DNA of 64,000 nucleotides, from the NCBI GenBank assembly GCA_002286855.1, contig NRSV01000024.1:186001-250000 (forward strand), read 5' to 3'. Position numbers and translations under genes: made by a program. Each line of letters opens with the position of its first letter. Position 1 is the stretch's first letter. Shown here one piece after another: positions 22,857 to 34,365 of the stretch. Below the pieces are notes generated by a model. It saw nothing but the letters and a program-made list of their open reading frames with translations, made no database searches and was not told the origin of the DNA. This DNA comes from Bipolaris cookei (Eukaryota; Ascomycota; Dothideomycetes; Pleosporales; Pleosporaceae).

Positions 22857-23913
22857 CTAAAACGTCTCCTCCTCAACACCCTCAGCCTCGGGTGGAATCT
22901 CAAAGCCCTCCTCGGTTGAGTAGAGAATCGTCTGAATTTGCTTGAGTAGACCCTCGTCCTTCTCGAGCTCGGGGTCAGCCTCCATTGCTTGTTGGATCAA
23001 GAGCTCGATATCGCGAAGCTTGCTGAAGTAGAAGTCGCGCTCGCGCTCAAGGCCGGTGACGGTCTCCTTGAGTGCAGTGTTCTCTTCGCGTAGCGCAGCA
23101 GAAGCAGCTCCTCCTCCAGAGGCGAGAGGGGTACGTGTTCGGGGAGCGGCAGTGTTACTAGCAGCTGGTGCTCTTCGGGCGGTGGTGGCAGCGCGCGACG
23201 CGGGGGCGGCACCAGTGGAAATACCGCCTTGGCCCTTGCGGCGAGCAACCGGATCGTACTCGTGACCGGGGAAGTGCTGGTCCCAGTATTGCTTGACAAA
23301 CTGGAGGAATTCCAGGTTGTCCTGCATCTTGCACTTGACCAGTGATTCGACGCGGATGGGCTTGTCAATCTGGTGCTTGGCGAACGTGTCTGGTCGGGTT
23401 AGCCAGGGCAAAGACAGCGGACAATCAATCATCTACAAGGGGGGATGGCATGGTGCAGGCATCTAACGTACTCTGTAATATCTTGAAGTTCTGCAGATAT
23501 GCATATTCGGTATTGGCGTTGAATTTGACTCGGCTCATGGGTACATCATCTGCACACTGTTAGGATTAACGGCACTCCCAGGACAGGCAGATTGGGGCCC
23601 TACAGAATATGCTGTCAAATACCTGGCATAGTGCTGCTCTGTACCAAACCATCAGTATATGCGCTTCCAAGTGTCTCGTCTCAAGGCCGTAGCGGCTCGA
23701 TGCATCATGAGCGGAAGACGTACCCGGTACCACATTGTTCGACCTTTGTAATATTGAGCTGGAGAAGGTTGTTCAACCAGGCGACGAGTTCCTGCCTGCG
23801 CGCATGTTTCTGTCAGTTCGTGTTTGTCGTATGAGGCGACGTGCCCCCCAGGGTGACGAGTGTCTGGCAAGAGCCTGAACCCCACTTGGACGGGCGTACC
23901 TTGATTCTCCCAT
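22857..23913 (-). CDS. bim1: EB1/Bim1/Mal3 microtubule plus-end-binding protein
   Basis: Five exons: 23913-23900 (14 nt, encoding MGESR), 23795-23724, 23638-23604, 23549-23472 and 23389-22857, giving 243 residues. The calponin-homology domain spans about 1-115 (QELVAWLNNLLQLNITKVEQ, CGTGAALCQ, DVPMSRVKFNANTEYAYLQN, FAKHQIDKPIRVESLVK). A Ser/Ala/Arg-rich linker and the EB1 coiled coil follow (ALREENTALKETVTGLERER, FYFSKLRDIELLIQQAM, LYSTEEGFEIPPE). The protein ends EEETF, an acidic tail with a terminal aromatic residue like the EEY/F tail that binds CAP-Gly proteins. It tracks growing microtubule ends. The frame stays open for about 120 codons after the TAG stop (see findings). Confidence 0.95.
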
Positions 23914-24337
23914 GGTGAATATCTAAGTATGGTTGTCGGGGACAATGTTGTTGGATGGTCGGTGATGGGCTAAGAGCATGCAAGGGTAAGGGGTGTGGAG
24001 GCTTGGGGATGGATAGATGGTCACCGTCGAGATTGCTGTTATTTGTTGATGCGCCCTCGCTCATCGGCCGCTCGACATTTTGGGCTGCTGCCCCACGACC
24101 CTTTTAGCGCCCTGTCGGTGCGTCTGGTCACGTGCCTTCCCCTTTCACCTTTATTTCTCCATGTACACTCGCAATCATGCATTTCTCTCAAACCTCACAT
24201 GTGAAATACTGCTAGAATACCTTCTTAAATGATATCTGTAACGCAGACTTGTGGTGCCATGTGTACATAATACCTATGTTCTACATGTATCTGTGTACAT
24301 AGACATTGATCGCCAGTTCCGCTTGGATCACCTCCGC

Positions 24338-25088
24338 CTAGTGCACAGTATACTCTGCAAATTTGCTCCTCACCGTCACTTGGTCTCCAGCCTTGGCATC
24401 CCCTGGATGGTTTGGGTCGATACCTTCCCTCAGCTTAGAGTTTATGTCAAGGTTTGTATACTAGTCCACCACCCAGAGAGGGCTCTCGATCTGGTTGAGA
24501 CGCTGTGTCTAAGCAACAATCGCATAATTGAGCTCTTAGATTCTAGAGTCGTAGTTTCCAAACTCAATAGCGATGATTTGTGCCGCCTTCCGATAGTTGA
24601 GCCTGGCTATCTGCATGGAGCCCCAAGACGAAGACTGTTGTATGGACAGTGGACATGGCTGAGACCAAGTGCGCATGGTGTTGACTAGCTTGGCGAATGC
24701 AGCGATAATGTCTGCGACGTCCTTGCTCTGTTGGACAACATCATCAGTCTCTACATGTATGGTGATCACTACGGCTGAAATCGCCTGTAACTACCTAGCC
24801 AACTGATTCTTGTTGGCCATGTCCAACGCCGAAAACCTTGAATGGGTCTAGCTGTTACTGTCGTAGTCTCAGGACCTGTGGTTGGTTTCCATCCCAATAC
24901 GCCCGACAAAATTTATACTCGCTCATTCATGGGGCCGAAGACACTGCCAGAGCTTACTGGGTCAGCAGATAATTTTCGTGATGCTATCATCAAAGGGCAT
25001 CCGAAGTACATCGGATTATACCGCTCGCGGATAGGGCCGGCACGACTGTAACGACACTGTTAAGAATGAGAAATGCCAAAGGTACCAT
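24338..25088 (-). pseudogene. Decayed secreted SGNH/CE3-like esterase
   Basis: Minus-strand fragments line up with a CE3-type SGNH hydrolase. A signal-peptide-like start (MVPLAFLILNSVVTVVPALS at 25088) is followed by a one-base frame change, then block I RMPFDDSIT, where the family has GDSIT, and a tryptophan codon read as a stop (IIC, stop, PSKLW). Next comes DMANKNQL and IHVETDDVVQQ, where family members have GTND. The last block is LREGIDPNHPGD, where the catalytic His is expected in GVHPN. Stops interrupt RI-ELNYAIVA-TQRLNQ and WVVD-YTNL. Changes are mostly G-to-A or C-to-T. It encodes no active enzyme. Confidence 0.65.
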
Positions 25089-27571
25089 GTCAGCAGTTCC
25101 AGACGCATCGCGCCAAGGTAAGCCCAGAAAAATACGATGGAGAGATTGCCTCGGTCCATACTTGAACCAAAAAAGAAAACAGCAATAGCTTCGCAGACTG
25201 CGTCGGCGTTGCTCACGTTGTGACAAACTCTAAAATTTGCCGGCTGGATAGCATGCTGTCGTTGGCTGGATGAAAAACCTGTGTCGAACGGAGCGTTTTG
25301 GAGTGCGTCTGATGGGATCGGAAGAAAGGCAGTTCTTGTAGAATACGATTGGTAGCAGTAGCGTGTAGTGTCACCGAGTGCGACAAGGATGGCCGACACG
25401 AGGTTAAGTGCTCGCGTTATCTGCCGTCATCTTGGAAAAATACCAGCGGTTGAGGAGTCGATCCGGATTCGTGGGGTATTCGGCACAGTGGATTGTTTTT
25501 ATGCAATTATTTATACTTCATGGCATTGTGCGTTCCCTGCAGCACCGCCATACAAAATTTAATTCCGAATGAATCTCCGGCAGGACTCATGGCTAGCCCT
25601 GCAGCTGCGGTAAGCTTGTAAGTAACCAATACATCCTAGTGTGCTTTCTTTCCAGACTTCCAAAGAAGCAAGTTGGCGAAGAAAAAGGAAATTGGGAAGA
25701 AAAGAACCAAGTGTGAGAGAGTCTGCAATTGTCGAAGTGGTACACCAAACTACTAAGATGCTGGTATGCATGTACACATGCAAGCTTAGTGTAGTAACAA
25801 TCTTCCAGATAAGACGCAAAGTTGAATTCTTCAAGAAAGCAAGAGGGGATTAGTCCGCGGACGTGGAGATAGATACTTACTTACATGCATAGATACGTAG
25901 GTATTCCAGACGAGGTAGGTGCCCAGGTCAGATGAGATGACCTATATTACCAAGGTCGTTGGACTAGTATGTACACAACGACTAAGATAACGGTGCCAGT
26001 CTACCAGTGACAGCAATAATTCTAGGGCTGACCGAGGTAGGGCCGTGAATCATCTCAGCTGAGGCAGTACAACGCCCAGTTGTCGATCCGGATGAAGCTC
26101 ATAGCCGCAATAGGACCGTTGTTAGCCAAGGTTGGAATGTACATGCAGAAATGTGTACATGTTGGTACAACAACCATTGACAAGGGAACTGTTTACGAGG
26201 AGAGAAGGCCGTTGTAGTAGTGAACTGGCGAAGCAATCAGATGCGAGGTGACTTGTGCGCAGAAGCATATCTACGTGCCGAAACGTTCCCCGCATTCATG
26301 GTGTAGTCGAGTGCACAGAGCAGCTGCAGGGTGACGCGGCTCGAGGATCTGGATGAACTTTTACATGCAGACAGTGGTAAGCTCAGCATGTGTATACTTA
26401 CACTTGGCTGGATCGACATTGAGATGGCCCATCGGCCAAGTGTGCCGGGATGCCGATGGTGTTGAAAGGGGGTCCGAATTTGGTGCCGATTGAGGTAGCT
26501 CTTGGCACGTACACCGGAGAAGATCCGACGCCAGATGCAACGGGGAAGGGTTGGAACAAAAAGCAAGCTGTGACTACAGCAAAAAGAGAGCTGGGGCTGC
26601 AAGTTGGCAAGTGTTCACGGTAACGGTGCGGGAGTGTAATACAACGGGGGGAGGGCAGGGAGGATTACTGGTAGTACGGACTTGAGACAGTTAGAGGCAG
26701 GAAATGGCAGCCCTTGGCACGGACCATAAACACCAAGAACAGGCGGCGGCGGCAGCCAGCGGCAGGTAGCGTAGTGTGTACGCGCCTATATTGGGATCGG
26801 GGGACTATGATCGTGACGACGACGACGATGATGATGATGATGGTGGTGGTGTTTTGAGGATGACGGTGATGCAAGTACGCGCGGAGTCGCTGATAAGAGA
26901 GGCGTAGCATCAGAGGCGGACTTGGAGACAGGGCACCCAAGGCCAAGACAGCCGGTCTGGCTGGTCGTAGTCATCCATCAGTCAGCCCTGTCCGCTTAGT
27001 CCGCCAAGCCAGCCAAGCCAAGCCAAGCCAAACCATCCCACGCCTCTTCGCTATGTCCAAAACACCTGCCGTCCCATTGGCCAGCCACTGCTTGCTTACT
27101 TCTTTGGCCCTGCACGCGAGCCACCGCCATGCGGCAGGGCCAAGTCGCATGGTTCCTTTGACATGACGCGTACCACCGACACGCTGCTGTTTGTCTTGTT
27201 TTCTCTCATCTCTACTTACACAGCCCGAGCACAAGCTCACGGGTCTCCGCAAAGCCGCCGTCTCCGGCCTGTATCCTCGAATTGCAGCCAGCCATGCGTA
27301 CATCCCCGGAGCCTGCCCTATACCAAACCGCCCGAACACAGGGTGCAGAGCCTAAGAGCACATGTGTAGCCCCATTCTTTTGTCAGCACTCCCTCTTGGG
27401 GTCTCTTTGTGTTCCAAATAGCCAGTAATCTCATCAGTGATTATAAGCTCTTGGTTCACGCCCTCAAACGACACCACAAGACGAGACATCTCTTACCCAC
27501 TATACACCTACTCCACCCCTGGGACCCCCTCTCTCATTGCTTCTTCACTTTCAATCGCATCCTTCAAGATC
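25089..27571. other. Long intergenic stretch, no confident gene
   Basis: Holds the upstream region of the SGNH relic, a weak minus-strand candidate for a small secreted protein near 26401-26610 (see rejected items), a GAC/GAT/GGT trinucleotide tract at 26814-26851, and CCAAG-type short repeats near 27010-27035. The last 150 bp should be the promoter of the AA8/b561 gene. Confidence 0.45.
26814..26851. repeat. GAC/GAT/GGT trinucleotide microsatellite
   Basis: Runs of GAC, then GAT, then GGT triplets on the plus strand. Confidence 0.85.
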
Positions 27572-28978
27572 ATGAGAGGCGTTACAAGAGCGTCAGCCTT
27601 TGGCCTGATGGCATTGGGTTCGTACTGCTCATGACCATTCACCTCTACCATTAGACTAACCCACTCCAGCATCTCTCGCCTCTGCTCAAGTATCGAGCGT
27701 CTGTCCATCCACAGGAGTTTGCTTCAAGCTGAACATTCCCCAAAACACGGCTTCTTCTGGCTCTGGAGACATTTTCTTCCAGCTTCAAGCACCCAGCAGC
27801 TATGAGTGGGTTGCACTTGGCCAGGGACGCGGTATGGCCAACTCCAACATATTCGTTGTATACACGTCTGCAAGTGGAAATAACGTCACTCTCTCACCCC
27901 GACACACCACCAGCTATTCACCTCCAACACTCAACTCCGATGCCCAAGCAACATTACTTGAGGGCTCTGGTGTATCAAATGGCGTCATGACTGCCAACGT
28001 GAAATGTAAGTCAAGATATTAGAATAGGCTCAATTCAAAAGAATCTTCTTCGCTAACAGGAATATAGGCTCAAACTGCAACAGCTGGTCAGGAGGTACCA
28101 TGGATTTCAAGTCCGAAAGCGGCAACTGGATCTACGCCTACATATCCTCCGGTGGACCCAAGAACACTGACGACACTTCAGCCCGGATCAACCAGCATTC
28201 CGACCACGGCGTCTTCAACTGGGACTTTGCTCAAGCCAAGGGCGGTTCTAGCGTCAACCCGCTCATCAGCACCACATCAACTAGTAATACCCCCAACAAT
28301 GGCAACACCAACTCTGACATCACAGCCGTCCGCCCCGCTGGCGCCATCACCAACCGCCGCGAAAAGCTCATTGCCCACGGTGTTCTCTCTTCCCTTGCAT
28401 TTGTCATCTTTTTCCCTACGGGCGGTATCGCCATTCGCCTGGTCTCCATGTCCGGCATGGTCTGGCTGCACGGCGCATTCCAAATCTTTGGCTACATGAC
28501 CTACATTGCCGGCGCCGGTCTCGGTATCCACCTCGCCCGTGGCTTAAAACAGACCGGACATTACCATGCCATCATTGGTCTCATTCTCCTTGCTGTCCTC
28601 TTTTTCATGCCCATCCTCGGATACATGCACCACCTTTTATTCAAGAAGGTTCAGAGCCGCACTATCTGGTCGCACGCTCATATCTGGGTTGGTCGTCTGT
28701 TCATCACTCTTGGTATCCTCAACGGTGGCTTTGGACTCAAACTAGCCCAACGCTCCAACTTAAGCTCGCGCGCTGGTCAAATCGTCTACGGTGTTGTTGC
28801 CGGTCTCATCTGGTTGGCATGGGTCGGTGCTATTGTCATTGGTGAGAACAAGAGAAAGAACTCGCTTACTGGGCCTGGATCCAAGCTCGCGGACGAGAGG
28901 GCCAACTCGGATGGCACTCCTGTTGATGTGAATGGAAATCATAGTCACAAGCAGCAACAGTACAAGATGGAAGAGTAG
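27572..28978 (+). CDS. Membrane-anchored AA8 (CDH-type) cytochrome with cytochrome b561 domain
   Basis: Exons 27572-27617, 27670-28005 and 28068-28978 give 430 residues. A signal peptide (MRGVTRASAFGLMALASLASA) leads to the AA8/DOMON heme domain (VCFKLNIPQ, FFQLQAPSSYEWVALGQGRG), with a candidate heme Met in GRGMANSNIF and His in NQHSDHGVFNWD. After a Ser/Thr/Asn-rich linker comes the b561 core of five to six membrane spans with paired His (KLIAHGVLSS, VWLHGAFQIF, TGHYHAIIG, WSHAHIWVGR). The tail is cytoplasmic and charged. Such proteins move electrons across the plasma membrane, plausibly for ferric reduction or as a reductant for secreted oxidases; that role is inference. Confidence 0.9.
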
Positions 28979-29523
28979 TCACTGTCGAGTACAAAATGCG
29001 TTGAGAATTTGATGCGATATGAGAGCGTTGATTGGCGTAAATGGTATAGTGTATAGAGTGCTTACAATACAAGATGAATCTTGACAATCTCAACTTTTCC
29101 AGTGTTTGTCTACAGGAGTGATGCCAAGAAACCTGTCAATTACTACTAACTTGAGACGTTTGATCCTTCACTCTTCACTGTAAAATTATCCGCTGTCGTT
29201 CGTCATTTTCTCCTCAACACTTCAAATGACGATATCCAACAAAAATTGTCCGCTTAATCATCCCTGCTGGACACATGTTTGTCGCCCAGACTAGAATGAT
29301 ATCACCACTTCCCCATGCATTATGTATCTCTACCAGGGATATATGCCTGATAACATGTAGACCAAAACACCGCAACAATTGTACTCGATTTTGAGTCTAA
29401 ACTCCTTTTTCACCAGCTCAATAACACTACAACCCCATCTCCGTGCCCGAAATACTCAACCCCACAATTTCCCATATAACTAAACCCTTTACCCAATGTC
29501 CCTCCCTATCTTAGTCGCCCCAT
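28979..29523. other. Convergent intergenic region
   Basis: Lies between the 3' ends of the AA8/b561 gene and the AlkB-like gene. No coding signature; AT-rich 3' flanks only. Confidence 0.5.
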
Positions 29524-30507
29524 TCACACTCCCCGCTGGCTCCTCCCCAAACCACCAAGAACCTTGCTCGCAGCCGCACTGACCTTGAGCACATCCCTGT
29601 ACGTCAAGCTGACCCGAACGCCCCTGCTACTCCTTCCCCCCATGGCCTCCAGCACCGCCTTGTCACCCAGCAAATCCCAATTTGTCACGCTCACCTCATC
29701 TAGCCCCTCGTCCGTTTCGCGCTCCGCAATGCCATGCATGACATTGCGATATGCAGCACCCGTGGTAACGAGCAGGGATCGTGGTTCCTGGTAGATGCGG
29801 GTCGGAAGAGTGATGTTCGGAGTGGGGTTCTTGGCTTCGTCATGACTTTGTGAGGTATTCCGGGCATGATTACTGGTGTTTACGTCGGCTGTCGAGGCGG
29901 GCTTGGGTAGGATATCCAGACAGAGAGGGGCGCCGAGACTGACCGTCGCGACTACGGGTGCGTACGCGTCCCCGTCTTCGTGTGGCATGATGCCTTGGCC
30001 GGGCTTGTACTCATTGACCAGTACATGGTTTGGCTGCTGGTGAGGTGTGTGGTCGAAGATGCCCAGATCCTTGAAGCGGTCTACTATAGGCGTTGTCAGG
30101 TAGACGGGTAAAGGAGAGGCCAGTAGCGTGTTGTTTTTAGTTAGTGTAGACGGAACGGCTTGGAGGCGACGGTGCGACAGGTATGTCCATCGCTGAGCTG
30201 GGATCTGGCATGAGTCAGTACTACAGATTTGTTGAGAATATCGGGTGATGAACATGCAGGAGAAAAGTGAACTTTGGGGGTGGGTACGTATGTTGCGGGG
30301 TAATGACAATGCCAATTGATGTCATCACTGGATTCGCACCAGCTTGCAATAAACGTCTCAGAGCTGACGGAGACTGACCTTTTGTAGAATCGACGTTTCC
30401 TCTTCCACACTAATGAAGTTGGGAATGTAGTAAAAGTCCGGCGGGAGACCCGCAATGCGGAAAGCTTCAAGGTCTAGCTTTGCATTGGAATATTCCGAGC
30501 CTGTCAT
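29524..30507 (-). CDS. AlkB homologue, ALKBH6-like Fe(II)/2-oxoglutarate dioxygenase
   Basis: Exons 30507-30379 and 30204-29524 give 269 residues. The start region matches the family (LPPDFYYIPNFISVEEETSI, then RWTYLSHRRLQAVPS). The jelly-roll iron ligands are His and Asp in GIMPHEDGDAY and the distal His in YRNVMHGIAE. The 2-oxoglutarate and substrate Arg residues are in RGVRVSLTYRDV. An insert rich in Ser/Asn/Thr lies between the two halves (about 145-170). ALKBH6 relatives are soluble dioxygenases linked to nucleic-acid demethylation; the substrate is not settled. Confidence 0.9.
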
Positions 30508-31011
30508 TGTGAGTGAACTAGCCTTTAGCAGTTAGTGGAACGGGAATCTTGGTATGGAATTCAACGGTTGCTGGCTGACTAGAAGATGCGTAGACGAGGT
30601 ACGTAGTCGGAATGGAGCGCATCACTACCGTAACTTCACTAGTCCATCACGTGATTTACAGAACAGGGCTGGTCTTTAAATCATGGTATAATCAGGCTAG
30701 ACAGCTCAAGATATAATCCAAACTTGTAATCTATCGTTGGGATTGAACATTGCGCCCGTGCAGTCAGTCCAGTAGCGGCTCAAACTCGCAGCCATCTTCG
30801 TTGCTTGCGCCATAAATCTAAATCATCTAAACTCCAAGCAATGCATATAGTTAGTAGTAATGAAAATCCCCGAATCCCTTGGGCAAAAGCCTACGGTCAT
30901 ATGTGTAAAAGCTTCAACATGTACTTGACCGATCCAACAACCAGACCCGATAGGTTGTAATCTCAGATCAATACCATTGCGTACCTCAAACAGTCAACTC
31001 AAACATATCCT
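30508..31011. other. Intergenic
   Basis: Promoter side of the AlkB-like gene and 3' side of the F-box gene. No gene recognised. Confidence 0.5.
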
Positions 31012-33105
31012 TCACATCACAGTGCAACCACCAGGGCCACTTCGTGCACGCCGGCGACGGCCAATGCCTGTCGTCCCTGCGCCGCCTTCTTCTTCGTCAG
31101 CATGCATCAGCTGCGCCTCTCGCGCTCGCCTCCTCCGCCGCCTCGCTCCCGCGCCGCCAACACCAGCTTCTTCATTCATCATCATCCAATCGGTCCACTT
31201 GCGTTCCAGACGTACAGCCGCGGCGAAGTCGCCTCGCAAGACGCGCTTGGTGTGTTCTTCAACAGTTGGTTGCCAGTTGTGAAAGCACTTGAGCTTAATA
31301 ATCTCACGTGGATACGTCGGAGTTTTGGAAGCTGATCGGGAGGAAGGACGAGTGATTTCTGCGTTTCGGGAAAGGACTTCGCGAACACCGGTCCAGGTGA
31401 CATTAGAACAATCGTAGGCCTCAATGCGAAGACCCACTTCAGGGCGCTCAGAATGTACAAGGCCACGACCACTCTTGTTGCGATTGCGCAACCCAGAAGC
31501 AGCTTCAGCCAAGACGAGATCGGAGATGCGTGTATTGTCCATCTCCAGTGAAGCGAGTCGAGGGCACGCCTTGAGAACAGGGAGCATACCGGAATCACCT
31601 AGGTTCTCGCAATATGAAATGCACAGATGCTTCAAGTGCGATGCACATGGGGACTCAGCAAGTGTCTTCAGGACTTCATTCGTCAGCGCGTCAATCTCCT
31701 CGATGTCCAGGTGGGTGAGAACCGGGAGAGTGGGCAGTAAGCTTTGCAAGCCATCATCGGTTAATCCTCCGCACTTGGAGACTTGAAGACCCTCTAGGAA
31801 TGGGACATTGTTGACCAAGGTCTTTATGCCAGTATCGGTGATGCTGCGACAGCGGGTAAGGTTCAAGTGCTTGAGCTTCCTAGGCGGGACAATTGGCCGG
31901 TCGGTGAGAATATCAATCTCTTGGTCCACGCCTTCGATCAAAGCAGCTAGTGATTCGTCGCTAAGACTGTCACAATTCTTCAGGTCAAGCCTTTCCAGTG
32001 TGTTCCGCTTGAACAGCTCGGCCATGAGATCGACATCGTCCCAGCCTCTTACTTCGCCAGCCCTGATATCCCGTAGTTTCGGGCATCCTTCGACTACTTT
32101 CTTGAGTCCCCGGTTATCAATGCTGTTGCACCATGAGATATTGAGAACCTCGACCCTCGGACAGTGCCCACCGAGGATCTTCATGGCTGCATTCGTCGCA
32201 CCTGCAAGACCAGATAGGTTGACGTGTACGAGACGGCTGTTCTGAAGTAAGAAACAGTGAATCGACGCGCGGTCAATTCGACAACCTTGGAGTGAAAAGT
32301 TCTCCAAGTTCTGGCAAGACTGTATGAAGCCGTCTTTGCTCCAGTGTTCCCTCAACTGGACACAGCCTCGCAGATTCAAGTCCTTGACAAATGGGCCAGC
32401 CGAAGTGATGATATTGACCAGAGCATTGGCTGAAATGTCGCGGTAAAACTTAGTGGTATCAAGGTGGCTCCAGAGCTGGCCGTCAAAGCACATGGCGTAC
32501 CATGATTTACAGACGCGCGAACAACGCACAACCTCCTTTGGCTCGAGATATCGAAAAATCTGTATGCGGATCTCGGCGGGCATTTGTTGGCAAAAGTTGA
32601 AGTTGGCCCTTTTTTGTACTTTGCGGACGGGGCGCGAGAAATAATCGCTCTCAGACTCAAGCCTATCTCTGGTAAAGGGCCGGCGGGAGGAAGGCAGGGG
32701 GACCGACGACGGGGTCTCGGGTGTTTTCATGCGTAGACGAGTTCTCTCGTCCCAAAATGGCGTGCCAGGAGGGCTGTTTGCGACCGAGGTGGGAGCGGTT
32801 GAAAAGCCGTTGGATAGCTCGGACGAGTACGAGCTGCCGAACGAAGTACCATAGGGCGAGCCTGGTGAGGCCAGGGAGACACAGGACATTGAAGCCTTGC
32901 CTCCGCTTCTCAGGCTCTGTGAGCGGGCCCTACCAAACCCGGTGAGGCTTGGAGAGGAGCCCATGCGGTGAAGTCCATTGAGCAGGCGCTGCCTCCCTTT
33001 CAGCTTGGGCTGCTCCATGGCCATAGGTTCCGTGGGAGGGATGCTGGGTATTGTCTGTATGTCGTTGTGGTCGACGACCACTGCATCGATAGAGACTGGT
33101 TCCAT
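31012..33105 (-). CDS. F-box/leucine-rich-repeat protein with C-terminal CaaX box
   Basis: Single exon, 697 residues. A Ser-rich N-terminal region of about 165 residues is followed by the F-box (FCQQMPAEIRIQIFRYLEPK, VVRCSRVCKSWYAMC). About a dozen cysteine-containing leucine-rich repeats follow (for example VEVLNISWCNSIDNRGLKKV, LKHLNLTRCRSITDTGIKTL, LKHLCISYCENLGDSGM). It should recruit substrates to an SCF ubiquitin ligase through Skp1. After a basic Arg-rich stretch the protein ends CTVM, a CaaX box that predicts farnesylation and membrane attachment, as known for the mammalian LRR F-box protein FBXL2 (geranylgeranylated). The target is unknown. Confidence 0.92.
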   Translation of the reverse strand: MEPVSIDAVVVDHNDIQTIPSIPPTEPMAMEQPKLKGRQRLLNGLHRMGSSPSLTGFGRARSQSLRSGGKASMSCVSLASPGSPYGTSFGSSYSSELSNGFSTAPTSVANSPPGTPFWDERTRLRMKTPETPSSVPLPSSRRPFTRDRLESESDYFSRPVRKVQKRANFNFCQQMPAEIRIQIFRYLEPKEVVRCSRVCKSWYAMCFDGQLWSHLDTTKFYRDISANALVNIITSAGPFVKDLNLRGCVQLREHWSKDGFIQSCQNLENFSLQGCRIDRASIHCFLLQNSRLVHVNLSGLAGATNAAMKILGGHCPRVEVLNISWCNSIDNRGLKKVVEGCPKLRDIRAGEVRGWDDVDLMAELFKRNTLERLDLKNCDSLSDESLAALIEGVDQEIDILTDRPIVPPRKLKHLNLTRCRSITDTGIKTLVNNVPFLEGLQVSKCGGLTDDGLQSLLPTLPVLTHLDIEEIDALTNEVLKTLAESPCASHLKHLCISYCENLGDSGMLPVLKACPRLASLEMDNTRISDLVLAEAASGLRNRNKSGRGLVHSERPEVGLRIEAYDCSNVTWTGVREVLSRNAEITRPSSRSASKTPTYPREIIKLKCFHNWQPTVEEHTKRVLRGDFAAAVRLERKWTDWMMMNEEAGVGGAGARRRRRRAREAQLMHADEEEGGAGTTGIGRRRRARSGPGGCTVM

Positions 33106-33834
33106 GGCGGTGCGTCAACAAGTGATACACGCTGGCCAGCAAGGAGAGGCTTGAAAAAAAGGGAAAAAATAGGGGCGAGCTGAAGCCGGCCCAGTGGTTG
33201 GGCAGGCTGGGCAGTTTTTGATGGGCGCGGATGGCGGAATGCTGAATGGGGGGACTGGAAGGGTCCCGCCACCGTCTAGAAAGGCGGGGGAAGCTGGCCC
33301 GTGTATGGTGGGCGTGTCTTATCCGGCTTATCGCAGGTGCACGTCCGCCGACCTGTGAGCCGCCCCAGGCCCGATTGGCCCAGTCCACGTGCACAGCCCA
33401 CATGTCACCAGTGCACCTCCGATGGGGGGCATTTGGTCGCTTGACCTCCTCGACCCACCGTCGCGTGAGCACAAGATGGCCTTGATGATTCCCATGGCTA
33501 TGCCATATCCTGAGAGACCACTGTCTTTATCCCAGTTTGATCCGAGGCCGCGGTTCCTATCTGCCCAACATCCAATCACTCCTCGGCCCTGTGGATGGTA
33601 GCGTTATGCAGGGTCTCTCCTTCTCTTGGCAACCAGACCAAGTAGAGTATATTGTGTCTCTGCCGCCGCACATTGCGTGGTTTTATGTATCTTGACGGAT
33701 AGAGGCGTATCGTTTCTGGGTATCCACACAGTGCAAGTCTTGATACGTAGGTTACAACGGCTTGTTTCTTGGGAAATACCGGAATGCAGATGTACTAGTC
33801 CCTACATACATGCACTGGTAAAACCAACTAAACC
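33106..33834. other. Intergenic, promoter side of the F-box gene
   Basis: No gene recognised; a 5' leader for the F-box gene is likely in the first few hundred bases. Confidence 0.45.
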
Positions 33835-34365
33835 CTACGCTGCACCGATCTTCTCCTTCAACTGCGCCAAAAACCTGCCATGTGTGCCTCGCCAATTATC
33901 CTCGCATTTTCCTTTGACCGTGTTCACCAGCATTCGGTTCGCCTTGATCTCTACATCCTCGACTAAGCTCCACTCTCCCTCTTCCTCATTGGCTCCTTTG
34001 TCCCCTTCTCCTAAACTCTCCGTCCTCAGGCACCTCCAGGTAGTCTTCTGCGTCAGTCCCAACGGTGCCTTGATGAGCCATAGTATTCCATCGTCCAGAT
34101 CTGTCATGTGTGCTTCAAATGTCACTTTTGTATCCCACAGTCCAGCTGGAAGCGCGTTCATATGATCTGTGATCTTATATATCTTAGCCTCCGGTGTAGC
34201 CGGGTCCGACGGTAGGATCTCGTGCGAGGCATATTCAGGGTCGAGCCGAATGAGCAGTTCATGGTTGTGAAGCTGTTCCACGACTTGTGCATAGCTTATT
34301 GAGCGCGGGAGATTTGTCACGTTGCGAAGGGTCGCTGTAGTATTTAGAGCTGAACTTGTAAGCAT
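33835..34365 (-). CDS. DUF7053-type SRPBCC-like protein
   Basis: Single open frame of 176 residues with the order seen in fungal DUF7053 proteins: an N-terminal strand, a helix (YAQVVEQLHNHELLIRLDPE), a central sheet (YKITDHMNALPAGLWDTKVT, WLIKAPLGLTQKTTWRC) and a C-terminal helix ending NWRGTHGRFLAQLKEKIG. The fold resembles a START/polyketide-cyclase cup that may bind a lipid; no function is known. An upstream GTAAGT donor and matching acceptor suggest a 5' exon, but joining it did not keep a sensible frame, so I start at 34365. Confidence 0.65.
   Translation of the reverse strand: MLTSSALNTTATLRNVTNLPRSISYAQVVEQLHNHELLIRLDPEYASHEILPSDPATPEAKIYKITDHMNALPAGLWDTKVTFEAHMTDLDDGILWLIKAPLGLTQKTTWRCLRTESLGEGDKGANEEEGEWSLVEDVEIKANRMLVNTVKGKCEDNWRGTHGRFLAQLKEKIGAA

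Noticed and set aside
26398..26610. Candidate small secreted protein (minus strand)
   Set aside because: It starts with a signal-peptide-like sequence and ends at a good GTAAGTAT donor, but I could not find a convincing next exon or any family match.
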